From Virgibacillus sp. 7505 (GTDB taxonomy: Bacteria > Bacillota > Bacilli > Bacillales > Amphibacillaceae), in assembly GCF_002272135.1 (NCBI RefSeq), contig NZ_NPBF01000023.1, positions 1-48,032 of the forward strand: 48,032 nucleotides of DNA, written 5' to 3'. The notes under the pieces are model-generated. The model worked only from the letters and a program-made list of their open reading frames with translations, ran no database searches and was not told the DNA's origin. Shown here one piece after another: positions 43,968 through 48,032 of this stretch (its first letter is position 1; each line of letters starts with the position of its first letter). Made by a program: the position numbers and the translations under genes.

Positions 43968-44004
43968 TCCCTATGAATATCTAGAGGCTTGAATAAATAA
44001 TAGC

Positions 44005-44025
44005 GGGCTCTTTAAATAGCAGCCC
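44005..44025 (-). terminator. Possible terminator between the lipoprotein and DUF6141 genes
   Basis: On the minus strand, GGGCT (44025-44021) pairs with AGCCC (44009-44005) across an 11-base loop, followed by A/T-rich sequence. The stem is short, so it is weak. Confidence 0.35.
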
Positions 44026-44042
44026 ACCATTGGTAAAGATAG

Positions 44043-44801
44043 TTATTTGTTAATTAAGTCAATGAACTTTTTGACTGCTTCATCGTTCCGGGGATTAACG
44101 TAAACATGCTCCGTATTATTAATTATGTCCTCTAAATCTTCTCTCATAGTGTCTTCATCCAAACCTTCTGGAGGAGCGGGTGAGCCACCAAACCAACGTC
44201 CTGGCAATGGAACGTTGTACACGTTAATCGTGCCATCTCCATTGGAACTATATGTTACAGATCCATCAACTATGCGAGAACCACTGAGCTGAACAACATC
44301 TTCAGGATAGCTGACAACGGGAAAATAATCTGGTTCCAGTGGAGTACCAGCTGGAATATGCCGTACATACAACCCGTCAATTTGCTGGTTAGGGCCGAGC
44401 TGCAGCCATACACGCGCGTATTCGATTTCTTCTGCAGAATATCCAGTCAAAGGATCATCTACTTTGTTTTCATATGTATCGGTTGAATCTTCACTAGTTG
44501 TTGTTTCTTCTGAAGACTGATTAGGTTCTTCTGTTTCAGAGGAATCGGCAGGGGTTTCTTCTGAGTGGTTTGATGCAGCTATTTCTGACTCTGCTGCTGA
44601 CCCCGGATTATCTTCCGATTTGTCTGGTAGATTCTTTTCTTCAGACTCTTCATCTTGCTGATTAGAAGTAGATGCAGATGCAGTTGGCGTTTCTAAAGAC
44701 GCTTCTTTTGCATCATCGTTGGTGCTCGTACAGCCAGCAAGCACTAGCACAAATAATATAAGTGCAGGATATGTATACCAGCACTTACCAAGCTTCTTCA
44801 T
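44043..44801 (-). CDS. Lipoprotein with acidic linker and unknown C-terminal domain
   Basis: This 252-residue secreted lipoprotein has a signal peptide with lipobox LAGC (Cys24) and a long Ser/Glu/Thr/Asp-rich linker (about residues 25-112) of low complexity. A folded C-terminal domain follows (113-252; LTGYSAEEIEYARVWLQLGPN, LYVRHIPAGTPL, TYSSNGDGTINVYNVPLPGRW). The C-terminal domain is of a type seen in Bacillaceae and Staphylococcus lipoproteins without a known activity. ATG 44801 is preceded by AAAGGAATG at a normal distance. It would sit on the outer face of the membrane with the linker spanning the wall. No partner is evident. Confidence 0.82.
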   Translation of the reverse strand: MKKLGKCWYTYPALILFVLVLAGCTSTNDDAKEASLETPTASASTSNQQDEESEEKNLPDKSEDNPGSAAESEIAASNHSEETPADSSETEEPNQSSEETTTSEDSTDTYENKVDDPLTGYSAEEIEYARVWLQLGPNQQIDGLYVRHIPAGTPLEPDYFPVVSYPEDVVQLSGSRIVDGSVTYSSNGDGTINVYNVPLPGRWFGGSPAPPEGLDEDTMREDLEDIINNTEHVYVNPRNDEAVKKFIDLINK

Positions 44802-44942
44802 ATTATCATTCCTTTCTTAGTCATCTATATTGTAACGCAGTAATTGTTCCAAATAAAGGAAATCAATTGAGGGTATTTATAGTGGTTTAATATGCTTACT
44901 GGACCTTGTAGAGGTGAATCTCATGCATGGAAAAGGTCAAAT

Positions 44943-44968
44943 CTAAAACACAGCGTTTTAGGTTTTTT
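44943..44968 (+). terminator. Rho-independent terminator after a micro-ORF
   Basis: CTAAAAC-ACAGC-GTTTTAG is a perfect 7-bp stem followed by GTTTTTTCTTTTT. It lies directly over the stop codon of the 7-codon micro-ORF. Confidence 0.8.
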
Positions 44969-45223
44969 CTTTTTGCTGTTTTTTCAGATTTAAATAAATA
45001 ATTTTAATAAATTAGTTAAGCGTATTTTAGGAAAAATGTAAATAATAGAACTAATTCTAAAAGAGTTATCATGCATTGGTATATATGTAATAATAGATGC
45101 TAATATTTAGCGTTAAGTTAGCTTATAAAACAGATTAAATAATAATCGTGTATTTATAGTAAATATTTTAACAAATTATGATGGGCGCATATTTTCACTG
45201 CTTTCATTGTGAGGAGATTAAAA

Positions 45224-45265
45224 TTGATCAAAGCTAAAATTTCACTGAAGCATTGTGGTCAGTAG
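45224..45265 (+). CDS. Putative 13-residue leader peptide upstream of the nucleoside permease
   Basis: TTG 45224 follows GAGGAG at 7 bases and encodes MIKAKISLKHCGQ before TAG. The stop lies 4 bases before the ribosome site of the permease gene, so translation of the leader could feed ribosomes to the permease start. It may also be chance or a remnant; no anti-terminator structure was identified. Confidence 0.35.
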   Translation: MIKAKISLKHCGQ

Positions 45266-45282
45266 AGTTGGAGGTAATGGAA

Positions 45283-46458
45283 TTGTCTATTGTTATTGGG
45301 GTTTTAGGAATACTTGTATTAGTCGCTGTAGCTTGGGCCATGTCAAATGACAAAAAGAATATCAATTATAAAGCTGTTGGTATCATGCTAGTTATCCAGC
45401 TTATATTAGCTTGGTTTTTGCTGAATACATCCATTGGCAGAACGATCATCAAGAAGATTGTAGATGTATTCACGAAAGTACTTTCATTTGGTCATGAAGG
45501 AATCGCATTCTTATTGGGTGACTTATCTACAAAGGGTTATTTCTTCTTTGACGTCCTTTTGATGATTATTTTTGTATCTGCATTATTATCCATTTTAACT
45601 TATACCAGAATACTATCATTCGCAATCAAGTATATTGGTGGTTTTGTATCCAGAATAACTGGTCTTCCAAAGATCGAATCATTTGTTGCCGTAAATTCCA
45701 TGATCTTTGGTAATACAACGGCAATTCTGTCCGTAAAGTCACAAATTCACAAACTCAGTCCAAACCGATTGTTTATTGTAGCTAGTTCATCACTAGTAGC
45801 GGTATCTTGTTCCACACTAGGGGCCTATTTGCAGTTGATTCCAGCTGAATATGTTCTAGTAGCACTGCCATTAAACGTTTTCTCAGGTCTGATTTTATCT
45901 TCCATTGTTGCTCCGGTTACAAGGGAAGAAGATTTTGAGATAGATGTAAAAGAAATGAACAATGAAAAATCATTCTTTGAAGCCATTGGTAACGGTACTA
46001 TACTAGGTGGTAAAACTGCTCTGATCGTAGGAGCGATGTTACTGACGTATATGGCTTTACTCGCAATGATCAACTTTATTTTGGATGGCATAGTGGGAAT
46101 GACATTCCAGGAACTAATCGGTTACGTATTTGCACCGGTAGCATTTATAATGGGTATCCCAACCTCTGAAATCCTTAACGCAGGTTCTATTATGGGAACA
46201 AAAGTAGCTGCTAATGAATTTGTGGCAATTACTGACTTCGTTAAAATACTGCCTGACATGTCCACTAAAACTGTAGGTATCGTTTCGGCTTACTTGATCT
46301 CTTTTGCTAACTTCTCATCCATCGGAATGATCTTGGGAACGGTACAAGCTATAGATCAAAAGCAGGCAAGCTTGCTAGCTAAAGTCGGCTTAAAGGTTCT
46401 GCTGGTAGCTACAATGGGATCTATATTGACTGGTACCATTGTAGGGTTGTTCCTGTAA
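45283..46458 (+). CDS. CNT-family nucleoside permease (NupC-like)
   Basis: This 391-residue membrane protein of the concentrative nucleoside transporter family imports nucleosides with H+ or Na+. Recognisable blocks are an N-terminal three-span domain, FVAVNSMIFGNTTAILSVK (gate region), SSSLVAVSCSTLGAYLQLIPAEYVL and the C-terminal NAGSIMGTKVAANEFVAITDF and ISFANFSSIGMILG, all family hallmarks. TTG 45283 lies 8 bases after GGAGG; the ATG at 45277 is only 2 bases from it. In B. subtilis NupC and NupG are the relatives; which nucleosides are taken here cannot be read. A leader micro-ORF and an AT-rich region precede it. Confidence 0.9.
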   Translation: MSIVIGVLGILVLVAVAWAMSNDKKNINYKAVGIMLVIQLILAWFLLNTSIGRTIIKKIVDVFTKVLSFGHEGIAFLLGDLSTKGYFFFDVLLMIIFVSALLSILTYTRILSFAIKYIGGFVSRITGLPKIESFVAVNSMIFGNTTAILSVKSQIHKLSPNRLFIVASSSLVAVSCSTLGAYLQLIPAEYVLVALPLNVFSGLILSSIVAPVTREEDFEIDVKEMNNEKSFFEAIGNGTILGGKTALIVGAMLLTYMALLAMINFILDGIVGMTFQELIGYVFAPVAFIMGIPTSEILNAGSIMGTKVAANEFVAITDFVKILPDMSTKTVGIVSAYLISFANFSSIGMILGTVQAIDQKQASLLAKVGLKVLLVATMGSILTGTIVGLFL

Positions 46459-46528
46459 GAGGGATAGTAGATTATAGTATGTGTGCACATTCACTTGGAA
46501 TTTTTAAAAGTTTGAAAAAGGAACTAAT

Positions 46529-46570
46529 AAAAGACTGATATCAATTGCAATTTGATATCAGTCTTTTTTA
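46529..46570. terminator. Bidirectional terminator between the nucleoside and citrate transporters
   Basis: AAAAGACTGATATCAA pairs with TTGATATCAGTCTTTT around a short loop. There are T-rich flanks on both sides. Confidence 0.92.
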
Positions 46571-46590
46571 GTTGCCATGAGTTATGCAAT

Positions 46591-47901
46591 TTATCCAATT
46601 GATATACCGCCGAATAGTAATCCAAAAAGAATCATAACCAGAGCGGACAAGATGATCCATATGATTGAAAACTTTTGTAACTTTCCAAGATCTGTCCTTA
46701 CTAATTCTATCAGCACCCAAAGCGGAGCTGATGTAGGACCGATTAAGTGAATTGTCTGGCCAATTACCGATGCTCGCGCTACTTCTATAGGTGCTACACC
46801 ATATACATTGCCAGCTTCAGCAAGAACTGGCAAAGCCCCAAAGAAGTAAGCATCGTTTGACATAAGCCAACTCAGTGGGAGACCTATTAAGGCTATGAAT
46901 ACTGTGTAGAAACTTCCAAAGTTGTCTGGCAGGACACTTACGATATCCTCAGCCATGCTATCAACCATATGTGTTCCTTGTAATATTCCAGTGAATATCC
47001 CTGCTGCTAATACCAAAGACACGACTGGTATGGCGTTGGCCGCGTGTTCTTTCATTACTTCCCGCTGCTTCTGTAAATTTGGATAATTGACAACGAGGGC
47101 TATAGCGAAACCGATAATGAAGAGTATGTATAACTCTATAATATCAGCTATTAAGAGTGCCATAAGGGCGAGTGTCAGAAATAGGTTGAAATAGATGACC
47201 CATTTTCTAGCTTGTACAGCATTTTGGGCAGTGGAGGCTGTTTCCTCTTGAGTCTTGACCTCTTGGCGTAGCTGTTCATTCGTGAGTCCAAGTCTTTTTC
47301 TTTCCATCCTTCCTAGTATAAATGCTGTAATTAATGTCCATATAATACCTCCAGCCATAATAGGAAGCATCGGAAGGAAGTATTCAGAAGCATCTAGTCC
47401 TAAAACACTGATTGCGCGCGTTGCAGAACCACCCCAAGGAGTACTTCCTGCTACGATACCTAAAGCCATAATAGCTAGTGTAGCTAGAATTAAGGGGTTG
47501 ATTCCTAATTTACGAAATACAGGAAGCATTGCGGAACATACAATCATATAAGTTGTTGTTCCATCACCGTCCAAGGCTACAAGGATAGCTAAAATGGCAG
47601 CCCCCATACATATTTTTACTGGATCGCCTTTTGCGATTTTTAGAATAGCATTACTTACTGGATCGAAAAGACCGGATTCCATCATAATGCCGAAGTACAG
47701 TATCGCAAATAGCAATAATACAGCTGTGTCAGAGACAAGCAGGATACCTTCAGCAGCAAATTCACCAATTTGTGATCCGAAACCGCCAATCACTGCAAAT
47801 ACAATTGGTACAAAAATTATCGCAGTAAACGCTTGCATTTTTCTGAGCATTACAAGAATTGTAAAGACAATTATAGTAAGAAAACCTAAAATAGAAAGCA
47901 A
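46591..47901 (-). CDS. CitMHS-family citrate/divalent-metal-complex transporter
   Basis: This 436-residue membrane protein of the CitMHS family imports citrate as a complex with Mg2+ or Ca2+ together with protons, like B. subtilis CitM and CitH. Family blocks are LFAILYFGIMMESGLFDPVSNAILK, ALDGDGTTTYMIVCSAMLPV, GIVAGSTPWGGSATRA and SWLMSNDAYFFGALPVLAE. About twelve spans are apparent, with a charged central loop near 200-230. TTG 47901 has AGAGGGGG about 7 bases upstream. A cre site matching the CcpA consensus lies just before the ribosome site (47918-47932), so glucose should repress it. Metal preference is not predictable. The gene reads toward the nucleoside permease and they share a terminator. 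Confidence 0.93.
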   Translation of the reverse strand: MLSILGFLTIIVFTILVMLRKMQAFTAIIFVPIVFAVIGGFGSQIGEFAAEGILLVSDTAVLLLFAILYFGIMMESGLFDPVSNAILKIAKGDPVKICMGAAILAILVALDGDGTTTYMIVCSAMLPVFRKLGINPLILATLAIMALGIVAGSTPWGGSATRAISVLGLDASEYFLPMLPIMAGGIIWTLITAFILGRMERKRLGLTNEQLRQEVKTQEETASTAQNAVQARKWVIYFNLFLTLALMALLIADIIELYILFIIGFAIALVVNYPNLQKQREVMKEHAANAIPVVSLVLAAGIFTGILQGTHMVDSMAEDIVSVLPDNFGSFYTVFIALIGLPLSWLMSNDAYFFGALPVLAEAGNVYGVAPIEVARASVIGQTIHLIGPTSAPLWVLIELVRTDLGKLQKFSIIWIILSALVMILFGLLFGGISIG

Positions 47902-47917
47902 TGAAATTCCCCCTCTT

Positions 47918-47932
47918 AGTATGCGCTTTCAA
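47918..47932 (-). promoter_or_regulatory. cre site (CcpA operator) of the citrate transporter gene
   Basis: On the minus strand, TTGAAAGCGCATACT fits the consensus WTGNAANCGNWNNCW at every fixed position. It lies 17-31 bases upstream of the start codon, where CcpA would block elongation. Confidence 0.7.
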
Positions 47933-48032
47933 AATTGGTATTTAATTTCGTTAAACAAGTTTCCCCTTGTAGTCATCTCCTTTCTGTAAGCGTTGTATTT
48001 CCTATAGACTAAGCGTAATATAAGATTAGAAA

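Larger units (their letters stand above)
44802..45282. other. AT-rich intergenic region with two leader-like micro-ORFs
   Basis: Micro-ORF MHGKGQI (44923-44946) has the ribosome site AGAGGTG and runs into a terminator at 44943-44965. A second 13-codon micro-ORF (45224-45265) precedes the permease. Between them, 44970-45200 is very AT-rich with no clear riboswitch; I looked for a purine riboswitch core and did not find one. Confidence 0.45.

Noticed and set aside
44970-45220. Purine riboswitch before the nucleoside permease
   Set aside because: The conserved core bases and three-way junction pattern of the purine riboswitch are not present.

Overview
The window is a chromosomal segment from a low-GC Gram-positive endospore former of the Bacillaceae. 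The gene order lexA / yneA position / yneB / ynzC / tkt / sirA / yneF / ccdA / yneI / yneJ / citB / yneN / yneP / yneQ / plsY / yneT / parE / parC follows the Bacillus subtilis yne-citB-par region. Spore genes (sspP on the opposite strand before citB, sirA, a sporulation-type PAS kinase) fit a spore former. A halotolerant genus such as Terribacillus is a guess from overall flavour, not something the sequence proves.

Layout: 1-3650 is an accessory flank. It holds the first 31 codons of a rifampin ADP-ribosyltransferase, a phage A118-type holin left without an endolysin between two phage-like terminators, a TetR regulator divergent from a short-chain dehydrogenase, and small proteins. Positions 3730-5645 are the SOS module: lexA divergent from a LexA-boxed operon (31-residue membrane microprotein, yneB, ynzC). 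Positions 5700-13850 run through tkt, sirA, yneF, a nucleotidyltransferase flanked by imperfect direct repeats, yndM, a ccdA / orphan mrpB-like / yneI / yneJ cluster, a histidine kinase and sspP. Positions 14090-22300 hold aconitase, a thioredoxin-like protein, a double-AAA ATPase, a thioesterase and yneQ, then the opposing folE2-yidD and plsY. Positions 22450-31900 hold an OpuF-type osmolyte importer, yneT, selO and topoisomerase IV (parE-parC) behind a promoter with a LexA-like dyad.

Positions 31900-48032 are a mosaic: a flavin reductase, a two-component system with a PepSY partner (YkoGHI-like), small membrane proteins, a decayed lipoprotein gene, a C45 Ntn-hydrolase, the two-headed dynamin DynA, a Rieske oxidoreductase (YhfW), a VOC protein, a DUF6141 protein, a lipoprotein, a CNT nucleoside permease and a CitMHS citrate transporter with a cre site.

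The most interesting points are: (i) the SOS operon has, where YneA should be, only a 31-residue single-span peptide without a LysM domain; (ii) a lone Na+/H+ antiporter subunit MrpB homologue is embedded in the cytochrome c maturation cluster; (iii) the parEC promoter carries a symmetric variant of the LexA box exactly between its -35 and -10. No CRISPR array, rRNA, tRNA or complete insertion sequence was seen. Function calls rest on family recognition from memory and visible motifs; no database search was run.
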